The translations under genes and the position numbers were made by a program. Below are positions 1 to 21,368 of a DNA stretch of 64,000 bases, piece after piece. The notes beneath the pieces are model-generated. The model saw nothing but the letters and a program-made list of their open reading frames with translations, made no database searches and was not told the DNA's origin. Location of the stretch: assembly GCA_040954595.2 (NCBI GenBank), contig CM082586.2, positions 5,208,001 to 5,272,000 of the forward strand, written 5' to 3'. Each line of letters opens with the position of its first letter. Positions within the stretch are counted from its first letter, which is position 1. This DNA is from Balanoglossus misakiensis. Its lineage: Eukaryota; Hemichordata.

Positions 1-1235
1 CTTGATAACATCGTTCTTCATTTCGCCGTGTACCTTCCGGCGTTGCTTCTGAAATCAATCCCTGGATGTTTTCTTGTTGGCGATCATCGATCACGATCAA
101 CTGCAACCAGATTGATTGATTTCCGCAAAGGTGATCCTGTTAATTACTGTTTGAAGCGGTAAAGTTTGTTCAAATAAGGCATCGGTATTAATGCTGTACA
201 GCAACACGGGTTGGGCAACCGCCAATTTGTCATACCATATGGTGTTCTCCACCACATCAATCCATATATCCGATATCGTATGCATTTAATTAAGGCTTAT
301 CCACATAACGTCATCTTCAGGTTCACCTTTCGCCATGATAACACTTGCATGTAATCACTGCTCAACTTATTTTACACACCCAAGCAGGGGAAAAAGTAAG
401 GTAATTAAGATTGTTAATACTTTGTAAAAAGTCTATGATAATGTAAGTTTCCCCAGAACCCGCCAAGAATAACACCCCCTAACCCGGTAATGTGGGTATA
501 TGTTATGTTGACATATGTGGTGGTCTTTGATGAGTTAAAACGATGAGGGTACGGTTGCAGTTTTCAGATATATTCACGTATATAACTCCGTGCACGAAAT
601 CTGCAACGACCAGAATCTGTTCAAACAGCGCACACACACAAAAAAGTGTACGATTGAGTCCGGCTAATTGAAATGCAACTAATCTACACGTAGTGAAATA
701 CTGCAAATGTAAAGTCACCCAGGTGTAAATCCAACGTAATTTGCATTCTGCAGCTCGCCCGGTGAGACAGTGGACCCAGTCACCCCAGCGGAATCATATG
801 TAACACCGTCTTTTCAATGCATTCTTTGGTACCAGTTGTCATTATCGCCTCTATGTGTATAGTATAACGCACGAGAAGGCTGATGTAACCACAATCAAAA
901 CTTACTACAGTACTGCGCATATGGCACATCACAAGTTCGTTAAAAACACAGTACTCTCAATATCTTCCTACAAAAAGCAATCAGAATCTGTAATTTATAT
1001 TCTGATAAGAGAAATTGATCCACGTCCAAATGACCATGTAGAAATTCAATTGTTGGAAATTTGTCTTCTCGGAAACTCTAGAAATGAAATCACGTACCCC
1101 ACTTTTCTCAGACTAACGTCTGTTTATTATAGCCCCTGGTAATATCCTGACGTAGATCATGCATTTTCGTATGATCTCGCCACTCCCCTTAATCCCTGGG
1201 AAGTAAGGTGCCGAAAATTAATTGCGTGGTGAATT
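1..1235. other. Upstream region with no recognisable gene
   Basis: No gene is recognisable here. The minus strand has a 62-codon open frame at 97-285 that begins with ATG and has no motif I know; it could be an exon of a gene to the left or chance. A 95-codon frame on the plus strand (855-1142) lacks good codon bias and family features. The stretch just before the GPCR (about 1255-1276) reads as the polypyrimidine end of an intron, so a leader exon of that gene probably lies somewhere in this region, but I cannot place it. Confidence 0.4.
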
Positions 1236-1295
1236 ATGCTGAGTCCTGTGGTAAGTTTTCTTTTATGTCATTACAGAACAGTTTGTATCGCCACC

Positions 1296-2402
1296 ATGGA
1301 GGAATCTGAGGATATCGACCAAGAGTATTCTTCGAGTTTTGATTTCTATACATTTTATCAGTCGGCTTTGGAATTGGATACGCCACCAGCAGTGCAGGTG
1401 TTTCTAGGGGTTCTGTTTATGGTGTTAATTATCGGCGGGAACGTGTGGGTCATTATTGCTGTCGTCCGCCAACCCAAGCTGCGCAGGTCAGCCACGAATT
1501 TCTTCATCGTTTCACTGTCTGTGTCTGATCTCATCATAGCCGTCGTCTACATTCCCGTGCACGTGGCCGGCTTCGCCTACGGGTTTCCCCTCAGCGACAG
1601 GCCGGCGTGCAAGATCCTGTACTACTTTCACTGGGCGGCCATGTGCGGGACTACTTTTTCGCTCATCTGCATCGGGGTGGACCGGTTCCGCGCCATCGTG
1701 CAGCCACTGAAGCCGAAAATGACAGTCGCACACGCCGTCATGTGCTGTTCCCTCGTCTGGATAGTCTCCCTCGGCTACTCCACTTTCAAGCTTTTCACCA
1801 ATGACGTCCTGGTGGCCAATTATACGTCGTTTGTGCAAGTCGGAAACGAGACAGTTTCTGACTTTGTTATATCAGCGTATTGCCACATAAAGGACTATGA
1901 TTTAGATGTAATATTCCGGTATATAGACCTGATTGTCTTGTATCTCGTCCCCTTGGCTATTCTCTCTCTCCTCTATGCGTGTATGATACTTAAACTTTGG
2001 TTCGGCAAGTCGCCCCAGGGTTCTTCCGACCGAAGTAAGAAAAAGGCCGTCAAAATGCTAACCTTCGTCGTCATACAGTTCGCCGTAACATGGCTGCCAA
2101 ACTACAGTCTGCAGCTGTACTTCGCCACCAATCGCAGGGTCCCTTACATATCGTTTCTGTGGTCCAACACTCCCGCCACCATGACGATATACTTTTCGCT
2201 CTGCAACAGCTGGATCAACCCGATCCTGTACGCCTACTTCAACGAGAACTTCCGGCGGGAATTCAAGAAACTGTTGCCGTGGTCGTGCAAATGTCGAAGT
2301 CAGAGGGTTTCCCCTGACCAAGGGACCGCTGTGTCAGTGCTGGGGCCTGGTCAGAACAGATATCCCCAGGGTGCGGGCACAACATTGACAAGCGAACAAT
2401 GA
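1296..2402 (+). CDS. Rhodopsin-class G protein-coupled receptor, neuropeptide-receptor-like (368 aa)
   Basis: A seven-transmembrane receptor at the plasma membrane that should couple ligand binding to heterotrimeric G proteins. Seen in the sequence: N49 in TM1, the SVSD motif with D78 in TM2, a likely disulfide between C105 (start of TM3) and C196 (second loop), DRF at 129-131 where most relatives have DRY, W155 in TM4, P219 in TM5, TWLP at 265-268 in TM6, NPILY at 308-312 in TM7, an FRREF helix-8 segment and two cysteines (331, 333) suited to palmitoylation. N-glycosylation sites lie in the second loop (NYT, NET). I chose the ATG at 1296 and not the one at 1236 because it has a perfect GCCACCATGG context and because an intron acceptor (TTACAG, ending 1276) lies between them. 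The IVQPLKPKMT and NENFRREF segments recall NPFF/QRFP/NPY-type receptors. The ligand cannot be called. Confidence 0.9.
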   Translation: MEESEDIDQEYSSSFDFYTFYQSALELDTPPAVQVFLGVLFMVLIIGGNVWVIIAVVRQPKLRRSATNFFIVSLSVSDLIIAVVYIPVHVAGFAYGFPLSDRPACKILYYFHWAAMCGTTFSLICIGVDRFRAIVQPLKPKMTVAHAVMCCSLVWIVSLGYSTFKLFTNDVLVANYTSFVQVGNETVSDFVISAYCHIKDYDLDVIFRYIDLIVLYLVPLAILSLLYACMILKLWFGKSPQGSSDRSKKKAVKMLTFVVIQFAVTWLPNYSLQLYFATNRRVPYISFLWSNTPATMTIYFSLCNSWINPILYAYFNENFRREFKKLLPWSCKCRSQRVSPDQGTAVSVLGPGQNRYPQGAGTTLTSEQ

Positions 2403-2550
2403 TCCGAGTGGTACTAGTATTCCAGGTGTGGACACGGTGTGTGAACGAGTCATATCACGGTGTGATATTGCGAAACCATGTCCCAATTTAAGACCATGGA
2501 TTTAATAATAACATTTGTTGGACAATCCATTTTCTAAGGGCAAAAACGTG

Positions 2551-2556
2551 AATAAA
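2551..2556 (+). terminator. Polyadenylation signal of the GPCR gene
   Basis: AATAAA 149 nt after the receptor stop codon, in AT-rich non-coding sequence. It is the first canonical signal downstream on this strand. Confidence 0.6.
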
Positions 2557-2703
2557 GTTTAGTTTAAAATTACTTTTGACAGAAATGTATACAAAATTTC
2601 ATGAAAATGTTGGTCTTGACAATTGTGTTATACCATGGACGTAAAAATGGTTATACTCTATGGGAAAACGAGGTTATACTGTAGTGCGTATACGTCGACG
2701 TCC

Positions 2704-3000
2704 TCAAAGAGTGTACGCAACATATACCACTAGACCTCTAACGTAATGATGTCGATGACCTCGATAGTCTCGTTCTGACGACGGAGAATGGGTCATAGCA
2801 TGAATTGCTGTAATGCAAACAGATATCATTGTTCTCTTAGTAAAGGGCCTGGTACAAAGGTTAAATAAACAGTCAACGAGTTCAAGCGACATTTTGTCCT
2901 CTCTTGCCCGACTGACAGAACACCACCAGCTCATGGACACGTTATTTTCACGAGGATAACTGTACAACTAGCGCAGAATTATCAGGCCTTTGTATACAAC
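2704..3000 (+). promoter_or_regulatory. 5' flank of CYP4 gene A, duplicated in front of gene B
   Basis: This flank is clearly related to 6600-7174, in front of gene B. Both share the stretches running into the start codon (ACTGACAGAACACCACCAGC, AACTGTACAACTAGCGCAG and TATACAACATG). The paralog flank has several DR1-type sites; here only one degenerate relative survives, GGTACAAAGGTTA near 2850. The tandem duplication therefore included the promoter region. Confidence 0.55.
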
Positions 3001-6333
<3,333 letters not shown>

Positions 6334-6595
6334 CTCCAGCACAGTTTCTTGTGAAGCATTTTTCTTCTTCAAGGTTCTAGCGGACAAAGTCTTATTTTTA
6401 GTCGATGTGATAATTTCTCATTAAAAATTAACAATCAGCGTAATTTATCTCTCCGAAATCACCAAGGTTCTTAAACAGGCACCTCCAATTTACAGGCATA
6501 CGCCCATATATGGTGCTCTTTTTTCCGCGTGTGCCACCCACTGAAAATCTCTTGGCTAGATCTCAATTTGCCATGGTAACTGTATCTAAATTTAA

Positions 6596-7013
6596 ATGCA
6601 ACTAGTTGAACACCATTATAACGTAATGACTTCGGTAGCCTCGGTCTGGGTGACGACTGAAAAGTGGTCAAAGGTAACAAAGTTAAACCATAGACTGTGG
6701 ATAAACAGACGACGAGTTCAAGTGACCTTTTTTCCAATCTTGCCCGACCTACAGAACACCACCAGCACATACTCGGCACGTTATTTCCGCGAGAATAACT
6801 GTACAACTCAAATTGCCATGGTAACTGTACATAACTTAACATTGGTGACCGTATACATTTAAATGCAGCAAGTTGAACGCCATGACTTCGGTAGCCTCGT
6901 TCTGGGTGACGACTGAAAAGTGGGCAAAGGTTACAAAGTTGAGTGACGACTAAAAAGTGGGCAAAGGTTACCAAGTTGAGTGACGACTAAAAAGTGGGCA
7001 AAGGTAACAAAGA
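6596..7013 (+). promoter_or_regulatory. 5' flank of CYP4 gene B with tandem 37-bp repeats carrying DR1-type sites
   Basis: The unit GTGACGACTAAAAAGTGGGC followed by AAAGGTTACAAAGTTGA is repeated about three times at 6904-7013, with a related single copy near 6650. Each copy contains T-GGGCA-A-AGGTTA or a close variant: 6665-6677, 6921-6933, 6958-6970 and 6995-7007; the last three are exactly 37 bp apart. Two half-sites separated by one base are the DR1 layout bound by HNF4 and by PPAR/RXR. Mammalian CYP4 genes are known targets of PPAR-alpha, which makes the location, 168-510 bp before the start codon, suggestive. Function is inference. Confidence 0.5.
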
Positions 7014-7174
7014 CAACCCATAGTCTGTGATTAAAAAGACGACGAGTTCAAGAAACCTTTCATTCCAATCTTGCCCCCGACTGACAGAACACCACCAGCA
7101 CATACTAGGCACGTTATTACCACGAGAGGATAACTGTACAACTAGCGCAGAATTAACAGGCCTGTGTATACAAC

Positions 7175-10709
<3,535 letters not shown>

Positions 10710-10832
10710 TTAACTCATTATTCTTGCTCTCAGTCCGAATATAGGGACACTGATAATGCAAAAATTGTGATCAAGAAAAAATAGTAACGGCAAAATTGCA
10801 GGAGACAAATGAAGGCATCATATATCAGAACT

Positions 10833-10905
10833 GGCCGCGTGGCCTAACGGATAAGGCGTCTGACTTCGAATCAGAAGATTGTGGGTTCGAGTCCCATCGC
10901 GGTCG
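10833..10905 (+). tRNA. tRNA-Arg (anticodon TCG), intronless
   Basis: A 73-nt cloverleaf: acceptor GGCCGCG with CGCGGTC, D-arm GGCCTAACGGATAAGG, anticodon stem-loop TCTGA-CTTCGAA-TCAGA, T-arm GGGTTCGAGTCCC, discriminator G. A run of seven T (10909-10915) directly after it is a typical Pol III terminator. It matches the two intronic copies except that it has no intron and lies on the opposite strand, 123 bp after the stop codon of CYP gene B. Confidence 0.95.
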
Positions 10906-10915
10906 TGATTTTTTT

Positions 10916-11940
10916 GTACCAGCTGCAGGTTGTTGAATTATGACCGGGGAATTGAACTTGAGCACGAAACACTCAATGGCAAACTTTTATGTCATTTTAC
11001 TTAGCATGTTGATCATATTCTGATATACGTCTTTCATTGAGAAGACGATGTTGAGACGCAGAAGTTTATAAATTTGGAGTTAACACCAGTTTATTTTTTA
11101 GAACATGACAATACATGTATATCATTTGAAATTCAACTGAAACTGACGCGTCCACTGACCGTTCCGTTCTTGGAGGAAAACAAAACGCCAATTCAAGTTC
11201 TTGAATATGGTCAACATTTGGTCTGATTTCTGGCAATAGCCCCTAGTCTGATAACCCCAATCTCACCCCACCCACCTCAATGAGCGAAGCACAAAGGAAA
11301 GAGAACCCACTATTGATCTGTTTGGTTGGACCATTGTTTACTGGAACTGGTTATTACACCATCGACTGATTTTATGCACAAGCCACATGGATTCACAATT
11401 GGCCAATGAAGGATGACACTGCGGCGTTATCCAGTTTAATATGACCGCTAAAATAGATTTTCTTATAGAAATCAAAACACCTTCTTCGTGGTGTGACGTG
11501 GTTGCGTTTTTGTTTTGGCAGTGTATTGGCTGATATAATACGCCCTCAGACGATGGATCGTCCATTTGAAGTTGACCTCTGTATGGTCAATCGATTCGCG
11601 CTCGATGACTACTTGCGTAACCAGGGCAATCGAATTCTCAGCGCAGACGCCATGGTATAGTGCACCGGCTGGAAGTACACATTTACTGTCTTAATCTATT
11701 GTCACAGACGTCAGCTCATCCCGGGTAGACTGATAAGATACATACAGAGGGGCATAGGTCGACCTGGCTATATCTGCACCTGACACCAATACAATAGCAC
11801 TGGCTTAGGTGAACTTTGTCACACGGTCATTCCTATGACAGTGTCGCTCACATACTAGTAGCTTCTATAAGGACGAACATCACAATAAATACGCTTTATT
11901 TTGTTGACCTGGGAGGCAAAATCGCCTGTGAAGCGTACGC
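10916..11940. other. Intergenic region between tRNA-Arg and CYP4 gene C
   Basis: No gene is recognisable. It must hold the promoter of gene C, which starts at 11941. Unlike the flank of gene B it shows no tandem DR1 repeats, and it is not visibly related to the flanks of A and B. That agrees with C being the older paralog. Confidence 0.5.
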
Positions 11941-17309
<5,369 letters not shown>

Positions 17310-17476
17310 CTTCCGGATGCGGCCATGTCCAAGTTTGGAAGCAGTCCAGCCGGGCAGGCGATCAAGTTCAACCTGAATGACGACGAGAATTTCTACGCAC
17401 CTTTTATAAAATTTCGCCGACTTAAACAAACTCCAAAACGCATGAGTCTCTGGTCTTTGAAATAGCAAATCATGTT
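17310..17476 (+). other. Probable 3' UTR of CYP4 gene C
   Basis: Directly follows the gene C stop codon. A 46-codon ATG frame (17325-17465) begins 15 nt after the stop but resembles nothing I know. There is no polyadenylation signal before 17901, so the transcript probably runs on through the LACTB2 terminal exons on the opposite strand. Confidence 0.45.
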
Positions 17477-20400
17477 TTACTTCAGCCGCCATTTTGTGTC
17501 TTCTTCTTCTTCACCAACTTTCTCTGTAGAACGACAGAAAAATCACACTCAGCAAATGTGAAACCTCGAATATAAACGATTGATGACATGATTGGAGAGG
17601 TCGAATATAAGAGAGAATGTGTTACATCTTTCTTACAGATATTGAGCAAACAATTGTCGAATGTCCCCCCCCCCCCCACAAAAAAAAAGAAATTATCAAT
17701 TCATTACCAACGCACCTACTCTGTCTTCCTTTTCCAACTTAGAGAGGTGATGTTTCACATTGTTAGCTGCACCAAGGTGTAGATGTTCAGGGGTATCCTG
17801 GAGGGTTAAATGATATGTTAATTTAGCTGCAGCTGCAAGTGATATTGTAATTTGTATACACATGGTTGTGAATTACAGCGCCCTCGTTGTTTTGTGCGTA
17901 AATAAAGTATACTACATGTAAGAGTTCACGTGTCATGGGCTGTGTTGACGAGAATTTGGGAATATTTAACGGAAAGCGTTAAGATAGGAATCACATTCGG
18001 AACTAGGGTGTTAAAACGACACAGTGTTTCCCAAAACTATGAACCTGTGATCAACACTGAATTAAAGGGGAAATCCGTCGTAGCTGATTTCTACATAATT
18101 TGGTAGCTTTGATGTCACTCTTTCAGAAAAAAACATATTCGCCATGTATAGGTCGCGCGATTTTTTACAAAATCTAGAGAAAGTTCCAATATGGCGTTTA
18201 CTGTAATTTGAATCATGGGAAAAAAAGCGCCAGGACCAACTTCCGCCCACCTTAGTGTGGGTGATACCATTTTCCGATTGGTGTCACTGCGTCACAAGCT
18301 AAGCGTATTTGCATATTTTCGATGGGTTATAGCTCATGAAAACTGTCAATAGATGACAAATTTTCGACTTTGCTGATGATTGTTTATCAACTGATGCAAA
18401 GAACAAACAATAGCTATGAAAATACGCCTAGTCTGTCGCCCAGTGACACCTATCGGAGAATGGTATCACCCACACCATGGTGGGCGGAAGTTGGTCCTGG
18501 CGCTTTTTTTCCCATGATTCAAATTACAGTAAACGCCATATTGGAAATTCTGCCAACTTTCCCTAGATTTTGTAAAAAATCGCGCGACCTATACATGGCG
18601 AATATGTTTTTTTCTGAAAGAGTAACATCAAAGCTACCAAATTATGTAGAAATCAGCTACAACGGATTTCCCCTTTAAGGTGGTTCTACCCTGACTGATG
18701 TGTTACAATGTCAACCTAACGTACAATATGAAAAATATACTGGGTATGGTAAACATAACGGAGAATGGTTATATCTATATAAAAAGAATCGATTTGGAAA
18801 CTGTAAAGACGTTTACCGTGTAGATGAATTTCACCAATTCCATGGCAGTCAGTGCCGTTTCTTTATTCTTCTCCAATGTTTCCATAATCTGCCTCTCTCT
18901 CATGTTTCTGTGTTCGATGTAATATTTCAACTTTGGCACGGCGTTGTCAACCACAGGCCCGTGTCCCGGGTACAGCACATTCGGGTTCAGGTCAACAATC
19001 TTCTGCAGGGACTTCATGTATGTGTACAAATCTTCAAACACCTGTAAAGAAAATAAGCATTTGTGTTTGTGCTATTCCGTGGAATGTGAGATTCAGTGAA
19101 AAAAAGGGAAACTTAAAAATGACTGCACATTTGATAATTTATCAGTATCGTAACTATATTGTGATAATATAATGTCTTGTATTTTATTCTCGACTTACAC
19201 ACGTTCCTTCTCCGAGAACACAGTCTCCAGTGAAGATGAAATTATCCTCCTCAAGAATCAAAACCATGTGGTCATCTGTGTGTCCCGGTGTGTGTACAAC
19301 TCTGTATAGGAAAAAATCAATTAGTTGAGTAGGATGAATGCTATTTGGAAAATAAAATGGCTGTAACATTTGAAAACCTTCGTCAGTATACTAGTATAAG
19401 TATATGTTCCACACGTAAAACCAAATTGCATACTTCAGATATGCGAGAGTCTTTGAGTGTTGAGCGATTCATGGTTCTTACAAATGTAAAAAAAAACTCG
19501 CTATGGAAACAAAACTATACGTACTTCAGTGTAGCACCCTCGGTCTTAATCACATCACCGTCACTGAGATACGTATATTTTATGGCATCGGAGCCTATAA
19601 CATCTTCCTTTATCTTGGGAATTCTTGGTAATTTTGAAATTCTTGGGACGCTATCTTTGACGCCAAATTAACGTAGAGATTAGATATACGACAATGTGCA
19701 ATAAATGAAGGTTTGAGCTTATAGGGGAATATATATGGAGTGATAGAACGTTGCTTTCTATTGACAGATCAGTAACCGCACAGTTTGAAGAGTAACTTTT
19801 CAATTGCAAGAGGAATGTTCCCCGAGTGAGACATGTCAATATGAGTAATCGGTGGTCGGATGACGGCTAGTACATTTGCTGTACAAATACATTATTTGAT
19901 ATCACTAAAACTTTGAAACTAAAATCATAAAAGTAATGTCGAAAGATTACCAATCAATTGTGGCAGACCTACCACTCTGTACTTGTTCGCAGATTCCAGC
20001 GATTCCGCCCACGTGATCAGTGTGCCAATGTGTGCACAATATTTCCTGTATCTCAATGTTGCGCTCATTCAAGGTCGCCCTCAACGTGGACAGGTATTCC
20101 GGAACATTGGGTTCGCCAGTGTCTATCAGGATTCGCCTACACAGACACGAAAAATAATCCCTTCTGAATTTCAAATTTTAGTAATCGTGAAAATCTTCCA
20201 CTCTGGTGTACACAGAAATCAAAACAGCAGTACACTGAATTGTTCGTTCCGGAATATACAAAGAAACCTGCATGAATTGAAATGTAATATCTTTTGTCTG
20301 CGAAGAAAGGCATACGTTAACAATTTGTTTATAAAATGATACAGGTACCGTGTAAAATGTATGATTATTTGTACCTGAGCATAGTTACTGAGTAAAAATA

Positions 20401-20988
20401 TGGCGGTAGCAAGTCGGCCATGAAAAAAACACGGACTAATAGTAATAGAATCTCACACCCTCCTCATCATGATAGTAGGGAATATTTTGTCTTGCACAAG
20501 CCACAAGTGGGTGAGAGACAAAATATCACAAACGCTTTTGCCGGCTCGTTGAGTGAGGGGAGGGGGCAGCGTTTACTTTTCGAGAATCCTCATGTCCCCC
20601 TCCCCAAGATTCTCCCATGGCCCATCCCTAATGTAGAGTGTTTCGCTCATTTCAGACTTATGACCAATTCCAGAGCACTCTGCGAAATGGTATCTGCTTG
20701 TAAGCAATGCATACATGTTTTGAGTGGGTCAGCAGCTATGCCCTCAATTTTGTGTTGCTGGTACAAATACCTGTAGGCCTACGAATGCATTGCCAGTCCA
20801 GGAGCCGATGGTGCCAAGCATGACCGACAGAAAAATATCCGGGTTCAACTCACGGATCTCACGTACCTCTTCCCGGTGCCAACCAAGTAGGTATTGGTGC
20901 CCTGAAGGGTATAAGGACCGGGATTGAATCCGAGAACGCGAATAACCCTCGGGGAAAGTTGTTCAACGTCCGGCAATACAGTAGTCAT
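17477..20988 (-). CDS. LACTB2: LACTB2-type metallo-beta-lactamase-fold endoribonuclease, 288 aa
   Basis: In vertebrates LACTB2 is a mitochondrial single-strand RNA endonuclease with two bound metals. Coding exons on the minus strand: 20988-20867, 20136-19973, 19654-19525, 19301-19199, 19041-18817, 17797-17720, 17521-17477; the sum is 289 codons with stop, giving 288 residues, the human length. The N-terminus has [15 protein letters not shown] and [12 protein letters not shown]; the metal site is HWHTDH (77-82); [18 protein letters not shown] and YPGHGP supply the other ligands; the C-terminal winged-helix part ends KWRLK. The last acceptor is ACAGAG: use of the second AG gives the conserved end, use of the first gives a frame ending KTQNGG. 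A 617-bp foldback transposon fills much of intron 5. Head-to-head with the FAD oxidoreductase. Confidence 0.93.
17665..17677. repeat. Poly(C) tract in the last LACTB2 intron
   Basis: Thirteen C followed by ACAAAAAAAA. Read on the minus strand it is a poly(T)-poly(G) stretch inside the 198-nt final LACTB2 intron. Confidence 0.8.
17901..17906 (+). terminator. Polyadenylation signal, probably of CYP4 gene C
   Basis: AATAAA, the first canonical signal after the gene C stop (about 590 nt). It lies inside LACTB2 intron 5, so using it would make the gene C mRNA antisense to LACTB2 exons 6 and 7. Confidence 0.45.
18062..18678. mobile_element. Foldback miniature inverted-repeat transposon (MITE), 617 bp, in LACTB2 intron 5
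   Basis: The two halves are inverted copies of each other. The ends TTAAAGGGGAAATCCG and CGGATTTCCCCTTTAA match for 16 bp, and the similarity continues for about 220 bp per arm (ATGTATAGGTCGCGCGATTT, CATATTCGCCATGTATAGG and so on) with a few substitutions and one short indel, around a central loop of about 180 bp. Both ends carry TTAA, which would fit a TTAA target as used by piggyBac-type transposases. No transposase is encoded; open frames across the right arm are accidental. Confidence 0.82.
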
Positions 20989-21368
20989 CGTGAATATGTG
21001 TACCCTGCTTTGTCGCGGCGATATGGCTGAATGAACTCGTCATGCATATCCAGGACACTCGTGATCAGCTGACTGCGATTGGGCGACACTATTCACTGAG
21101 AGGGGATGCAAGTGCTTTTGTGTTTTGACGCCAAAGCAGACGGTGTCACTTTTCTGCCCCCCCCCCCCCCCCCCGACCAGCTTTAGGTCGTTGAGAGACT
21201 AGGGGCGCTTGCGTGTTTAGGTTTATAACGGCCCCTGAACCTGTTTACATGCTGAATGATCAAGGGCATTTGGACTGGTAGCCGATTCCATCTTGCTGTA
21301 TCAGCTGGCCTGGTTGTCCCTGGTTGCACGTATAGTCGTTGTTATACTAGTCTGTCCCCTTAAGTGTC
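20989..21368. promoter_or_regulatory. Short shared 5' region between LACTB2 and the FAD oxidoreductase
   Basis: The two start codons are 380 bp apart and point away from each other, so the two promoters must share this stretch. It contains a run of 18 C (21157-21174). No TATA box stands out. A true bidirectional promoter is an inference from spacing. Confidence 0.4.

Noticed and set aside
1-300. Possible bacterial contamination at the left edge
   Set aside because: The 62-codon frame has no recognised bacterial family, and flanking sequence runs smoothly into animal DNA; not enough evidence either way.
1512-1838. 108-codon antisense frame
   Set aside because: Shadow of the GPCR coding region, with no family features.
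17325-17465. 46-codon ATG frame just after the CYP4 gene C stop
   Set aside because: No recognisable family, inside the likely 3' UTR; chance length.
18370-18678. 102-codon plus-strand frame and a 62-codon mirror at 18062-18250
   Set aside because: Both fall within the arms of the foldback element and are reverse copies of each other; no transposase motif.
18775-18816. Read-through end of LACTB2 after exon 5, suggesting a truncated gene
   Set aside because: A donor at 18817 and two further exons at 17797-17720 and 17521-17477 restore the full 288-residue protein, so the gene is intact.
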